From Bdellovibrionota bacterium (lineage in GTDB: Bacteria; Bdellovibrionota; Bdellovibrionia; Bdellovibrionales; JAMPXM01): a stretch of DNA of 56,941 nt. Location of the stretch: positions 1 through 56,941 of the forward strand of contig CAUJGS010000066.1 of NCBI GenBank assembly GCA_963170185.1, read 5' to 3'. Position 1 is the first letter of the stretch. Every line of letters begins with the position of its first letter. Below the pieces are notes generated by a model that saw only the letters and a program-made list of their open reading frames with translations, made no database searches and had not been told where the DNA came from. Shown one piece after another: positions 34,423 to 44,017 of this stretch. The translations under genes were made by a program, and so were the position numbers.

Positions 34423-36609
34423 TTAATTCGAGAAGACAAACGGATACGCGACGGTGACGATCTCATTCGTCGGCGGCTCCGGAAATCTCCACATCTTCAA
34501 TCGCGCCATCAAACATTCAGCAACCGCACGATTGCCGAGTTCGTTCTTCTGCACAGCCGTGCGAAGAACAGCCCCTTTTTCACCGATATCCCATTCGATC
34601 ACGAGCTTACCAACGAGATCAGGTGTTCGATTCAATTCACGCTCGTAACACGCCTTGATCACTCGTGTGTTTGCCAAGATCACGCGACGAATAGCCTCGC
34701 GATCGATGGTGCCGGAGAACGCTTCACCTTCTCCACCGGGGACGACTTTCACACCTGTGCGACCGCCGAGACCGCCGGTTCCATAGCCCGTGTTTCCACC
34801 GCCACGCCCTTCGGTTCTGATTCCGCCCGCGATGCCATCGAGAGCTTTTCCGGTTCCACCTTGCCCGGTATCTTTCACCCGCGAGCCCAAACCTTCACCC
34901 GGACGATCTTCGTTGAATCCACTTCGGCCGGTCGCCGTTGCCGACATACCCGCAAGTTCACCGGATCCCGTGGTTTGTCCCGAAACCGAGTTCTGCGCAC
35001 CGCCACCACCGAACGTCGAAAAGATGCCGGCTTTCGAAACGTCTTTCGACTTCGACTGCATCTGCGAAGCCTTTTGATCTGTCGTCTTAATCGCCCCACC
35101 CTGCTTGACGGATGTCTGCTGACGGGGCCCCGTCTTATTGCGGTTCGGAACAGGGTTGGCCGCAGTTCCAGGATCCTTCTTCGCGGTCAAACTCTGTGCC
35201 TGAGCCTGCTTTTGTTTCACTTCTTGCTTCACCGGCGACGGCGTCGAACGCACGATTTGCGGTGGCGGAGTGGCAGCCGGAGTTGGCGCTGGTTCCGTCA
35301 CACGAACCGGCTCTGGTGGAGGCGGCGGCGGAATCGGCGTCGGTTTAACAACGATCACCGCCGTACGAAGCGGCTCATCAAGGCCTGCCTCCGGTGGCAA
35401 CTCTTTCGTCGGCGAATAGAGATACATATAAAGACTGAGCAGCGCGACCAACGCCATCGAGAGGATAATGCCGGTCACTTCGCTCGTCGTGAGATCAAAC
35501 ATCGGCGCCATCAAAGGCTTGGGCGCTTCACTGACATAACGGACGATGATCGAAATTCCTTCGCCCACATCCATCTTAACCAGCTCACCTTGTTCTAGAA
35601 CAAGTGTGGCTAGCTCACTTTCACGACCAATTCGTCCGGTACGACTTAACTCCGCAAAAGGCTGTGAGCTCTGACCGCGGACCAACTCGCCTGTCGACTC
35701 CGGCAAGATATAAACTGTCGCCGGTTGATCGATTTTCACGATCGGCGCCGAGCGAAGGCGCGAACCCATAACAGGAACCGGCACGTCACACGAAGCCTTG
35801 CTTCCGATCGTAATGATCTTCTTTTCCGAAAATGAATAGGTCGCGATCACACGCTCGCGCCATGCCACCATGACCTCAACAACCGAGCCCTTGGTGGGTT
35901 TCACAAACTCTTTTACGTTTTGATAGCGGCTCGGCGGCGCGAAAGTTTTGCGATGGCGTTTTTTGTGGCTCGAAGCCGGTCGAACCGAGGGCCGAATCGG
36001 ACGAGCCGCGACTGTTTCAAGCGCTCCGCCACCGGCGATGATATCAACGGTCGGACGCTCCACCGGACGCGAAAAATCACTCACTTTCCCTGTCGTGGGC
36101 GGAGTGTCTTGTTTTGGTGGCGGCACAGTGATCGGATTCGGCGGAGTCATGAGGTCGATCGTCGGCACAACCGGAGCTGCGGGCTTCGGTGCCTCTGGTT
36201 TTACAGCTTCAATCGGTGGTGGCGCTTGAGGCGGCGTGATCGGTGGTGGCGTCACCTGAGGTGGCGGCGCAACTTCCGGAGGCGCTATTTTGGGTTTCGG
36301 AATTCCGATGTAGAATTCGATCTTGTAATCACCGATTTCGATCGTGTCACCGGACAGAATGGCGCTATCGAGTACGACCTCACCGTTCTTTTTTGTTCCA
36401 CTCTGCGAGCCGAGATCTGCGATATACCAAGCTTCGTCGCGACTTTCGAGCGTACAGTGAATAATCGCGACAGCGTCACCCTCTAAAGGCAGCTGCAAAT
36501 CCGCCTGGCGACCGATGACGATCTGACTTTCCGTGAACTGTTTAACGCCGACGAGCGATCCGTTTTTGTGAATGCGTAGAACTACTGGCTGTTTCACGTT
36601 CGAACTCAT
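34423..36609 (-). CDS. FHA and AgmX/TonB-type transmembrane protein of the gliding-like cluster (GltG/GltJ-like)
   Basis: 728 aa. An N-terminal FHA domain (about 20-100: VIGRQADLQLP, IADLGSQSGTKKNG) faces the cytoplasm. Then come a Pro-rich linker (100-215), a second degenerate FHA-like part (about 240-355: ITIGSKASCDVPVPV), one membrane helix (about 378-398) and a Pro-rich then Gly-rich periplasmic stretch. The C-terminal AgmX/PglI TonB-like domain ends the protein (about 635-728: IKACYERELNRTPDLVGKLVIEW). In M. xanthus GltG and GltJ have this plan and connect the Agl motor to the periplasmic Glt proteins. The start overlaps the neighbour's stop by 4 nt. Confidence 0.85.
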   Translation of the reverse strand: MSSNVKQPVVLRIHKNGSLVGVKQFTESQIVIGRQADLQLPLEGDAVAIIHCTLESRDEAWYIADLGSQSGTKKNGEVVLDSAILSGDTIEIGDYKIEFYIGIPKPKIAPPEVAPPPQVTPPPITPPQAPPPIEAVKPEAPKPAAPVVPTIDLMTPPNPITVPPPKQDTPPTTGKVSDFSRPVERPTVDIIAGGGALETVAARPIRPSVRPASSHKKRHRKTFAPPSRYQNVKEFVKPTKGSVVEVMVAWRERVIATYSFSEKKIITIGSKASCDVPVPVMGSRLRSAPIVKIDQPATVYILPESTGELVRGQSSQPFAELSRTGRIGRESELATLVLEQGELVKMDVGEGISIIVRYVSEAPKPLMAPMFDLTTSEVTGIILSMALVALLSLYMYLYSPTKELPPEAGLDEPLRTAVIVVKPTPIPPPPPPEPVRVTEPAPTPAATPPPQIVRSTPSPVKQEVKQKQAQAQSLTAKKDPGTAANPVPNRNKTGPRQQTSVKQGGAIKTTDQKASQMQSKSKDVSKAGIFSTFGGGGAQNSVSGQTTGSGELAGMSATATGRSGFNEDRPGEGLGSRVKDTGQGGTGKALDGIAGGIRTEGRGGGNTGYGTGGLGGRTGVKVVPGGEGEAFSGTIDREAIRRVILANTRVIKACYERELNRTPDLVGKLVIEWDIGEKGAVLRTAVQKNELGNRAVAECLMARLKMWRFPEPPTNEIVTVAYPFVFSN

Positions 36610-36956
36610 TTCGCAGGCTCCGCACTTCCGCGCACATTGGACTCGGCACGCCCGACGTCCTCGGCCGTTTTTCGCATTTCAGGAAGAAAGTTTTCACGAA
36701 GTTTAAAAAGGCGACGCGAGTTGTTCATTCGGTTTTGCAACAGGACAAAAAGCTCAGGCTTTTGCGTGCGCCCTTCGATCAATTGGTCTTCGAAGTTGAT
36801 CGTGGTTCGTTTCGAACCTTTCTTCTGCGCGCCCGCTGCACCCTCTTGCGCATGAGCCGTCGTCACTCCAAGCATCAACATCGCCGCAGCCAGCGTCATC
36901 GACACGGCCGCAACGCTTTGAGTTTTTTTTGCACATCTCGAGATGAAATCAAACAC
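36606..36956 (-). CDS. Small exported protein in the gliding-like cluster
   Basis: 116 aa. A signal peptide (VAAVSMTLAAAMLMLGVTTAHA, cut near 36) is followed by about 80 mostly helical residues rich in Arg, Lys and Glu (FVLLQNRMNNSRRLFKLRENF). No family is recognised. The start is GTG at 36956. It overlaps the FHA/TonB-like gene by 4 nt and follows the TPR lipoprotein by 17 nt, so it is very probably a periplasmic component of the same machine. Confidence 0.75.
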   Translation of the reverse strand: MFDFISRCAKKTQSVAAVSMTLAAAMLMLGVTTAHAQEGAAGAQKKGSKRTTINFEDQLIEGRTQKPELFVLLQNRMNNSRRLFKLRENFLPEMRKTAEDVGRAESNVRGSAEPAK

Positions 36957-36973
36957 GATGCTCGCCCCAATTA

Positions 36974-37825
36974 TTAAGGTGTCGACGTACCGGTCGCCTT
37001 CCGCTCAAGAGCGGTCGCGCGATTCAAAACGTCCTTCCTTTCAGTCTCAAGGAACTTTACGCGGTAAACAAGCGGCAGCCCTTCCTTAGGCCTGCCGAGA
37101 GTTTCAATCAGCAGAGCCGCGTAGTTCAAAAGAAGGATCGGATCTTTATTGTTACGTTTCGAAGCTTCATCAAAAATCTGTCGCGCTTTTTCATGTTCAC
37201 CTTCGCCCTTCAGCGAAAGTGCGTAGTTGTTCGCGATCGGCGTGTCCTGCCGACCCGCTCTCCAAGCGCGTTCCAAGCGAGGCAGCGCCTTTTTCCAATC
37301 GCCACCTTTTGCGTAGTGCGAGCCGAGGTTGGCGTTGGCTTCAGCATGACCTTCGTCGAGACGCAAAGCACGTTTGAACTGCTCAGCCGCAGCCAGCTCG
37401 TCCCCTTCGGAAAGCAACATGAGACCAAAATTATTGAGAATAGTCGCGTTCGGCTGCCCCTTTTCAATCGCCCTGGAAAGCAAGAGCTTCGCGGCGCCCA
37501 CTTTTTTCTGACGATAGTTCCACATAGCCAACGCGTTTAAGGCCACCACATCGTCCGGATTGGCGACAAGAATACGCGCCGCTTCGTCTTGCACGTTCAA
37601 TGTCTTACTTCCGCGCAACGCCTCGGACAGTTTTGCATAACGCTCGGACTTTGGATTCACCGGTCCGCCACTGACCTCAGCACCACCGCTGCTGGGATCG
37701 GTCGGAAGCGGAACCGTCGAGCCCGATTTCGGACCCGCGCCTGTCACAACAGGCTCAGATTTTTGCGAAGATCCGCACGCGTTTAAGAGAAGCGCACAGC
37801 CCGTGACCAACAAGAGTTTCTTCAT
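36974..37825 (-). CDS. TPR lipoprotein of the gliding-like cluster (GltE/AglT-like)
   Basis: About 283 aa from ATG 37825, which overlaps the preceding stop by 4 nt. The lipobox LLNACG near 17 marks a lipoprotein. The mature part has several TPR units (ALAMWNYRQKKVGAAKLLLSRAIE, ILNNFGLMLLSEGDELAAAEQFKRAL, NANLGSHYAKGGDWKKALPRLE). In M. xanthus AglT/GltE is a periplasmic TPR protein of the gliding complex. Equivalence here is by domain and neighbourhood. Confidence 0.8.
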   Translation of the reverse strand: MKKLLLVTGCALLLNACGSSQKSEPVVTGAGPKSGSTVPLPTDPSSGGAEVSGGPVNPKSERYAKLSEALRGSKTLNVQDEAARILVANPDDVVALNALAMWNYRQKKVGAAKLLLSRAIEKGQPNATILNNFGLMLLSEGDELAAAEQFKRALRLDEGHAEANANLGSHYAKGGDWKKALPRLERAWRAGRQDTPIANNYALSLKGEGEHEKARQIFDEASKRNNKDPILLLNYAALLIETLGRPKEGLPLVYRVKFLETERKDVLNRATALERKATGTSTP

Positions 37826-40800
37826 AGTCCCATCCAATCACCCGCATTGGCATCGACGGCGAGATCTCCGACATCGGAATATTTCGGATCATAAACCGAA
37901 AGCCCGATACGAGCAGCTTTGGTCCACGGTCCATAGGTTTCAAACTCCAAGGAACGATCTACCGCCGCCTGATAAGATGTTTTCGCTTCGTTTCTAAACT
38001 TCGAAGCTTCCACCTTGATCAACTCGCGGTACTTGTTGGCGTCTTCACCAGAAAGACCGGCGGGAGTCGGGATCTTTTCAAACTTGTCTGCTACAAGATC
38101 GTACACCTGGCCCGTGCTAGCGAGCGCCGCCACGATCATCGGCCCGTAGTCGAGTCGAATGATTTCCTTCATCGCCTCCAGATACTTTTTAATACCGGCC
38201 TGAACCTGTGCGGCCGCAGCTCCTTGCGACTTGTCCGTTGTACCAAAGCGAATGCCAGCCATGTCGTTTCGAATCGGCTGTGCGATTTCAAATCGCGCCT
38301 CAGCCAAGAAACGGACCGTCGCTTCTCGCGCCAATGGTGAGCCGTTTTTATGCATGCTTAAGACCGAGCTATATCCCTTCATCGATTTCGTAAACTGTCC
38401 GCTCTTACGAGCGTAGTCGGCGATTCGGAAGGTCGCTTCAATGCGCTTGGCTTCGTCACGTCCGCCGTTATCCAGATAGAGCTGGTAAAACTGGACGGCT
38501 CGTTTTTCCAGATTACGACGACGCCACATCTCGGCTTCTAGCCAAAATGTATCGACGCGATCCGCACGTTTCGAATACTTCCGGTAAAGCTCGTAGTTCG
38601 AACTTGCCTCACCAGTATTTCCGAGGCCATCCCAGATCACGGCGGCGTTAAAGAATCCGTTAATCGCCTTTTGGTCCTTGGCATTTGCATCTGCGTAAGC
38701 CGCAAACTGCTTGGCCGCCAGATCCAACTGACCTGTTTGTTGATAAATTTTAGCAAGCGCATTTCGCGCATCATTGTGAAGCGTCTTCGTGCGTGCGTCA
38801 GTTCCCGGAGTCGCAAGAACCAGCTGATAGTTTTTCGCCGCTCCCGCTAGTTCTCCCGCCTTCTCGTAACTCGCCGCCGCCTTAAAACGCGCCGCCAATG
38901 CGAGTTCAGCATTTTTCGTGATGCCGATGAAGTTCTCAAACTCCTTGGCGGCCTTCACGTGATCGCCTCCCGTCGCAAACTTTTCGGCTTTCGCGTAGTT
39001 CGCCTTCTCCATAAGAAGCCGTACTTGAGCACCGAACTTCGTTCGCATGATGGCGGGATTGGCCATAAATTGAGCGCCCTTATCGGCGAACCCAACCATG
39101 TCGTCTTTCAACTTATAAATATCGAGAATCAAGTTCCCCGCGATTTCCGCGTTCGCCGAACCAGGGTTGCCGTACAAAGTCTTTTCGAAAATGGGAACCG
39201 CTTCGTCAAAGTAGTTGTAGCTGTAGTAAATCACACCGAGACGACGTTCGATATCGCTGACCTTCTCGCCTTTTGGATAAGCCGAGATATAACGTGTCGC
39301 CGCCTTAACAAACTGCTCCACCGGCGGGTCCAACGGAATCTTCTCAAGCGACTTGCCGCGCTTGGCTTCGATCTCTTGATCCGATGGCAACGTCTTCTCG
39401 AACGCTAAAACCGCGTTCAACAAAGCTCGTTCGCGATATTGGCTTTTTGCGTCTTTATCCGCGGAATAGAGATACAGACGTGCCGCATCGTTGTAGCGCG
39501 CCATATCGAACAACAGTTCGGCATGGAAGAACTGCATCTCGGCAATCTGAGGGGAATCCGAGAAGTGCTTCACATAGAGATTGTAGGCGCCATGCGCTGT
39601 TTCCTGAGAGAATCGAGCGCGAGAGTTTTGCGCCGTTTGGTGCAACTGAAGAACGTGGTTACGAAGTGTCGTCTCTTGCAAACGAGCGACATCTTCCACC
39701 AACTTCTGATTCTTTTTGTTCTCTTGCGCCCAGAGCGATGCCGGTCCGAAATTTTCAAGCCAGAGCTCAAGCTGCTTTCTAAACTCGCGTGGGTCATGCG
39801 TCGCGTACGTGAGAACGATCTGATACTGGTACTCAGCCGCACGTTCGCCTGTGACGTTGAAACTGATCAACTGACGGAAGATTTTCGCGGCGACAATACG
39901 GTTCCCTTGATCAGCCGTCAAATAAGCGAGCTTTTCCAACATCTGAAGTGCCGCGCGCTCATCACCCGAAACACGCAAGAAGTCATCATACGCGCCGTCG
40001 AAGTTGCCGACTTCGGCATAAAACGGAACGTAGTCTTTTAGGGCCTCAATCGCCAAACGAATGCGATTGACCGAACGACGACCCGGAACATTCGACGCGG
40101 CCTCCGAGGCTTTGCTCATACGAATGACACGTTCCAAATACTTCAGGGCATCTGTCGTACGATTTAGACGATACAAACACCACGCCGCTTTATAGTAAGC
40201 AAACGAAGCCAATCGCGCGCGCCGTGCCTGAATAACCTTCTGATAATTGTCGAAAGCCTGACGCCAGCCTTCGTTTTCGAAGTAAAACTCACCCAACGCG
40301 AAGTGAGATTCGGTCACATAGACACTTTCAGGATATCGACTAACTAGCTGCCGATAAAACTCTTCACCTTGTTTGGTATTTCCAAGTTCAAAGTGATTGT
40401 ATCCGAGAAAGAACAACGCCTGGTCAATTTTTGGATCATTCGGAAAGTCGCGTACAAACCAATCGTAAAGCTGAATCGCCTTTTTGTTGTAATCACGCGT
40501 GACAGTCAGATCTAGCCGAGGTTTTACCCGAGTCTTTTTCTCGACAAAGGCTTTTACCTTTCTGTCATATTCTGACTGTTCACGAAACTCCACGAGACGC
40601 GCCTTTTCGACATAACGCTCGGCAAGCCGCAACCAGATTTCGCCTCTCTGAGGACTACGACGAGCCTTCTGCGAGGCCGCGAAAAGCGCACGAATCTCTC
40701 GATCCAGCAGCTTTTCGTATTCAGCTTCCTTGGTTCCGGTGTCATAAAAGGAGTTCGAACGAGGCGGTTTCACCGCTCCCATACTGCGAGGCGCTTGCGG

Positions 40801-41121
40801 TTTCGGGCTTTGCAGCGCTCGCGATTGCGGCAGCGCCGATCTCTTTAAACTGCCGCCGATCGAGCCACGTGAGGAGGCCGCTTGTTGGCTAGGAGCCGGA
40901 GCCGCCTTTTTTGCAGGCTTCGCACGTTTGCGCCGGTTCTGACTCGTGTTAGCTGGCGCGCGACTACCGACAGCCCCCGAATCAATCGCCGGCACCGAGT
41001 CACGATTTACAGTATCAAAGCCCGCGTCCGTAGAAGCGACGGCTTGATTGAGTACGCTTGCCACCGATACCGAGGCCAAGCCTGAAACGAAGACATTGAG
41101 CCAAACTTTCGAATTCATCAT
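37822..41121 (-). CDS. Large periplasmic TPR protein of the gliding-like cluster (GltD/AgmU-like)
   Basis: About 1099 aa. It has a signal peptide (WLNVFVSGLASVSVASVLNQAVA), a basic Ala/Pro/Ser linker (about 50-125), then TPR-like repeats almost to the end, e.g. AIQLYDWFVRDFPNDPKIDQALFFLGY and FYRQLVSRYPESVYVTESHFALGEFYF. Domain plan and size resemble AgmU/GltD of M. xanthus (a periplasmic scaffold of over 1200 aa). The start ATG 41121 overlaps the upstream stop (ATGA). Confidence 0.8.
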   Translation of the reverse strand: MMNSKVWLNVFVSGLASVSVASVLNQAVASTDAGFDTVNRDSVPAIDSGAVGSRAPANTSQNRRKRAKPAKKAAPAPSQQAASSRGSIGGSLKRSALPQSRALQSPKPQAPRSMGAVKPPRSNSFYDTGTKEAEYEKLLDREIRALFAASQKARRSPQRGEIWLRLAERYVEKARLVEFREQSEYDRKVKAFVEKKTRVKPRLDLTVTRDYNKKAIQLYDWFVRDFPNDPKIDQALFFLGYNHFELGNTKQGEEFYRQLVSRYPESVYVTESHFALGEFYFENEGWRQAFDNYQKVIQARRARLASFAYYKAAWCLYRLNRTTDALKYLERVIRMSKASEAASNVPGRRSVNRIRLAIEALKDYVPFYAEVGNFDGAYDDFLRVSGDERAALQMLEKLAYLTADQGNRIVAAKIFRQLISFNVTGERAAEYQYQIVLTYATHDPREFRKQLELWLENFGPASLWAQENKKNQKLVEDVARLQETTLRNHVLQLHQTAQNSRARFSQETAHGAYNLYVKHFSDSPQIAEMQFFHAELLFDMARYNDAARLYLYSADKDAKSQYRERALLNAVLAFEKTLPSDQEIEAKRGKSLEKIPLDPPVEQFVKAATRYISAYPKGEKVSDIERRLGVIYYSYNYFDEAVPIFEKTLYGNPGSANAEIAGNLILDIYKLKDDMVGFADKGAQFMANPAIMRTKFGAQVRLLMEKANYAKAEKFATGGDHVKAAKEFENFIGITKNAELALAARFKAAASYEKAGELAGAAKNYQLVLATPGTDARTKTLHNDARNALAKIYQQTGQLDLAAKQFAAYADANAKDQKAINGFFNAAVIWDGLGNTGEASSNYELYRKYSKRADRVDTFWLEAEMWRRRNLEKRAVQFYQLYLDNGGRDEAKRIEATFRIADYARKSGQFTKSMKGYSSVLSMHKNGSPLAREATVRFLAEARFEIAQPIRNDMAGIRFGTTDKSQGAAAAQVQAGIKKYLEAMKEIIRLDYGPMIVAALASTGQVYDLVADKFEKIPTPAGLSGEDANKYRELIKVEASKFRNEAKTSYQAAVDRSLEFETYGPWTKAARIGLSVYDPKYSDVGDLAVDANAGDWMGL

Positions 41122-43064
41122 TCGCACGCCTTTACGCCCAGGTAGTGATAGTTCCCGATTTCATCGAGCCAGTACTCGCCTTTAAAGGGCCAGAAATCGT
41201 AGCCGTTTTGAATGTAGAAGCTGCGATCTTGTTTCTCGTCGACTGAGTCACGAACAAGTCCCTTGCCCGCGATCTCTTTTTTCACGGCTTCTTTTTTACC
41301 GGACAACATGTCCAGACGGATGAGGCTCGCTTGTTCAAAATGACCTGCGAGCTCGACTTGGATCTTCTCCAAATGTCGACGGATCAAACGGCCTGTCGCC
41401 GTTTGCGTCGCAACCAAACGACGCTCGACAACACGTCGTGCGTAGCGACCGACACGAGACTCCCTCCAAGGAGCCGGCGCTTGCTCGATACGCTTTTTCT
41501 CAGCCTCGAGGTTTCGGATGTAGGATAAGTTACGCCGAACATCGCCCTCTCGGAGAACCTGACGAGCCACCAAGAAAGGAACCTGAATCTGCATCGTCGA
41601 ACGACGTTTGGCATTGGTCGCTTTTTTGATCTCTTCGTACTGTTCGTCGATCTTTCGCACTTCGCGATACAACGAAACCGCCGAACTCGGCGAAGTCGAC
41701 ATCAGCGTTGCCCGCAGTTCTTTTTGCACCGGCCCGTAAACCTTTTCAAAAAGACGAAGTGTCGTTTCCATCTCGTCGTATCGACAGATGTAGTGATAAA
41801 CGATGGCGCGAAGCAAAAGCGATTCCGGCTGGTAGAAATCGTCATAAAACGGCGAGTGCAACGAGTGGAAGTTTGACAGTGCCGATCGGAATCTTCCGTC
41901 CTGCAAAAGCGCCCACGTCGATTCAAACAAAGCGTCGTGCCACTGCTCGGTATCGCGAGGAATTTCGCGGTAGGCATCGATCGCCTCTGCAAAAAGTTTT
42001 CTTTGATACAGCGTTCGCGCCTTACCCATCATGGCGTTGACCCGAACCTTATTGGTCACTCCGGCATCCGAGTTCACTTCGGCCAGCGCGCCAAACACAT
42101 TTTCCGCACGCTCCAACTGCCCAGCTTCCACCATGCTCAACGCGATCTGATAGCGCGCGCGATTGTAGAAGATCGAAGTGCTGCGGACACGGTTGAATTC
42201 CTTCACGGCTTCCGCGAAATCTCCGTCACGATAACGTACCTCACCACGGCGGAAAAACAGCATATCGCGGTTGGACGCCGGGAAATCCTCTTCATTGATC
42301 TGTTTAACGGCGTAGTTCAAGAGGATGTCGCTCTCAAGCGCGTCAGCCGCAACCGTCAAGCGTTCAAGTGCTTGCCGAACGTATTTGTTCTTCGGATTGC
42401 TCTTACCTTCCGAACGAATGATTTCGTAATATGGGAAGGCCGCCACCTGGTGAAGCTTCAACTCTTGAAGCGTGCGACCAAGAATAAAGCGAATTTGCAG
42501 AAGTCGAATCGGGTTTTTCTCGCGTTCAAGAAGACCGAAAAATATCTTCGAAGCTTCGAAATAGTCACCGCGTCGCACGGCTTGACGCCCACGATCCTCT
42601 TCTCGCTTGATCAATGTGGCCCGTGGGTCCTGCACACGACGTGGCGCCGCCGTTCGGCTTCGCGTCGCCGAGTTCTGCTGCGCGCGAGGAGCCTGCGTAC
42701 GAGTCGTGGTGGTTTTCTTGGTCGTCGAACGTTTCGCTTTTCGTGTCGTGTTGCCAGCTTGCGCCACGATCTCTACCAATTCGTCATCGAGCTCGTCAGG
42801 CGACGCCATCGCTTCGCCGGCATCCGTGTATTCCATTGGAAGGCGCACAAGTTCATCGATCTCATTTAAGATCGAGAGATTGCGCTCGATCTGCTCTGAG
42901 TCCTGCCCCTCCGGCTGAAGAAGCCCCGCCGCTTGCGGCGACAACACCGGAATCGCAGCCTGAACAACGTTCGAAGAAGAGACCGCTCCGATGAACGACC
43001 CGGCAACGGTGGCCGTGGCAATCGCGAAAACACAAGCCGGATGCTTAAGTATAAGGTGTTTCAT
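41118..43064 (-). CDS. Periplasmic TPR protein of the gliding-like cluster (GltC-like)
   Basis: 648 aa with a signal peptide (VFAIATATVAGSFIGAVSSS), a basic linker rich in Thr/Arg/Lys (about 112-150) and TPR-like repeats (DYFEASKIFFGLLEREKNPIR, GEVRYRDGDFAEAVKEFNRV, LFAEAIDAYREIPRD). The last third (about 440-648) has a coiled coil and a Trp/Tyr-rich end that lacks TPR character. Overlaps both neighbours by 4 nt. Size resembles GltC of M. xanthus (about 670 aa); similarity at sequence level cannot be judged here. Confidence 0.78.
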   Translation of the reverse strand: MKHLILKHPACVFAIATATVAGSFIGAVSSSNVVQAAIPVLSPQAAGLLQPEGQDSEQIERNLSILNEIDELVRLPMEYTDAGEAMASPDELDDELVEIVAQAGNTTRKAKRSTTKKTTTTRTQAPRAQQNSATRSRTAAPRRVQDPRATLIKREEDRGRQAVRRGDYFEASKIFFGLLEREKNPIRLLQIRFILGRTLQELKLHQVAAFPYYEIIRSEGKSNPKNKYVRQALERLTVAADALESDILLNYAVKQINEEDFPASNRDMLFFRRGEVRYRDGDFAEAVKEFNRVRSTSIFYNRARYQIALSMVEAGQLERAENVFGALAEVNSDAGVTNKVRVNAMMGKARTLYQRKLFAEAIDAYREIPRDTEQWHDALFESTWALLQDGRFRSALSNFHSLHSPFYDDFYQPESLLLRAIVYHYICRYDEMETTLRLFEKVYGPVQKELRATLMSTSPSSAVSLYREVRKIDEQYEEIKKATNAKRRSTMQIQVPFLVARQVLREGDVRRNLSYIRNLEAEKKRIEQAPAPWRESRVGRYARRVVERRLVATQTATGRLIRRHLEKIQVELAGHFEQASLIRLDMLSGKKEAVKKEIAGKGLVRDSVDEKQDRSFYIQNGYDFWPFKGEYWLDEIGNYHYLGVKACE

Positions 43065-43960
43065 CGGTAAGTCGCCTCCGGGAAGAAGAAGCTAGCGCCA
43101 AGCGTGAGGAACAAGTTGTTGTAGAGCGAGTTCGCTCCTGCTCCCGCTACACCGGAGCGTGCGTTATAGAAGTTCCAAGAGAAGTCCCAGCGAAAGGCCG
43201 CCGATTTGGTGATGGCGAAGATCTGCCCCGTGCCTAAGTGGATCGTCGGCTCGGATCCGCCTTGATTGGTATTGGTCATGCCCGCGCCAGCGGAAAAGTA
43301 GAGATCAAAGGTCGTGATTTTTTTATTGAGAAAACCCATCTTTCCGTAAACAGGCGTCCATCGGAAGTCGACCCCATAGTAGTTCTGCGGAGAAACGAAG
43401 TTCGTCGTCTTCACGCCGCGACGTTCACGAAGGTTTTTCGTCACATCACGCTCGCCCGTCGCAAGCACCATCACCATAAGTTCGATGCCCAGACGCTCGG
43501 TGAACGAATAGCCCAACCGGCCATTGACTCCGATACTTGAAAAAAACTTGTCGTTAAGAATCCCGTTTAAACCGCCGAACGCTTCAAAACGCTGAGTCTT
43601 AGGCAGATAGCGCTTTTGAATAACTGCGATGTCCTTGAACTCAGAAAGCGAAGAGAGGTCGGACACGCCTTTGATCTCAGTTTCATTCTTGGGTGCCGTC
43701 AGCGCCTTTTGTTTGCCGTCGTCGATGACTTCCGTCGATCGACGTCCCGGATCTTCTGCGTACAACTGTTCGATGGCATCCATTTCCCCAGGCACCGAGG
43801 ACATCACATCTTCAGACTGAACATCCTGAAGTGTCGCCTGGGCATAGGCACCACTTTGAAAAAGAAAGCTTGTCAGTAGAACCATCGAGCCGATCAACAG
43901 ACCAGATCCTCGGTCGGAAACTCCGTAGCGATTACTCGCGGTTTTGTTTGAAACTCTCAT
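43061..43960 (-). CDS. Outer-membrane beta-barrel protein of the gliding-like cluster (GltB/GltA-like)
   Basis: 299 aa. After a signal peptide (MVLLTSFLFQSGAYA) comes a soluble stretch (about 45-115), then amphipathic strands typical of an 8-stranded barrel (GRLGYSFTERLGIELMVMVL, DLYFSAGAGMTNTN, AAFRWDFSWNFYN). The chain ends in an aromatic-rich FLTLGASFFFPEATYR. In M. xanthus GltA and GltB are outer-membrane barrels of the same complex. It lies 57 nt after the other barrel gene. Confidence 0.82.
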   Translation of the reverse strand: MRVSNKTASNRYGVSDRGSGLLIGSMVLLTSFLFQSGAYAQATLQDVQSEDVMSSVPGEMDAIEQLYAEDPGRRSTEVIDDGKQKALTAPKNETEIKGVSDLSSLSEFKDIAVIQKRYLPKTQRFEAFGGLNGILNDKFFSSIGVNGRLGYSFTERLGIELMVMVLATGERDVTKNLRERRGVKTTNFVSPQNYYGVDFRWTPVYGKMGFLNKKITTFDLYFSAGAGMTNTNQGGSEPTIHLGTGQIFAITKSAAFRWDFSWNFYNARSGVAGAGANSLYNNLFLTLGASFFFPEATYR

Positions 43961-44017
43961 CTCGTCTGCCTTTCAAGCTGCCTATTCAAACCTATTCCTG
44001 CGCACCTGACTCACGAA

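Noticed and set aside
34861-35598. Plus-strand frame of 245 aa opposite the FHA/TonB-like gene
   Set aside because: Arg/Trp-rich shadow of the Pro/Gly-rich coding strand.
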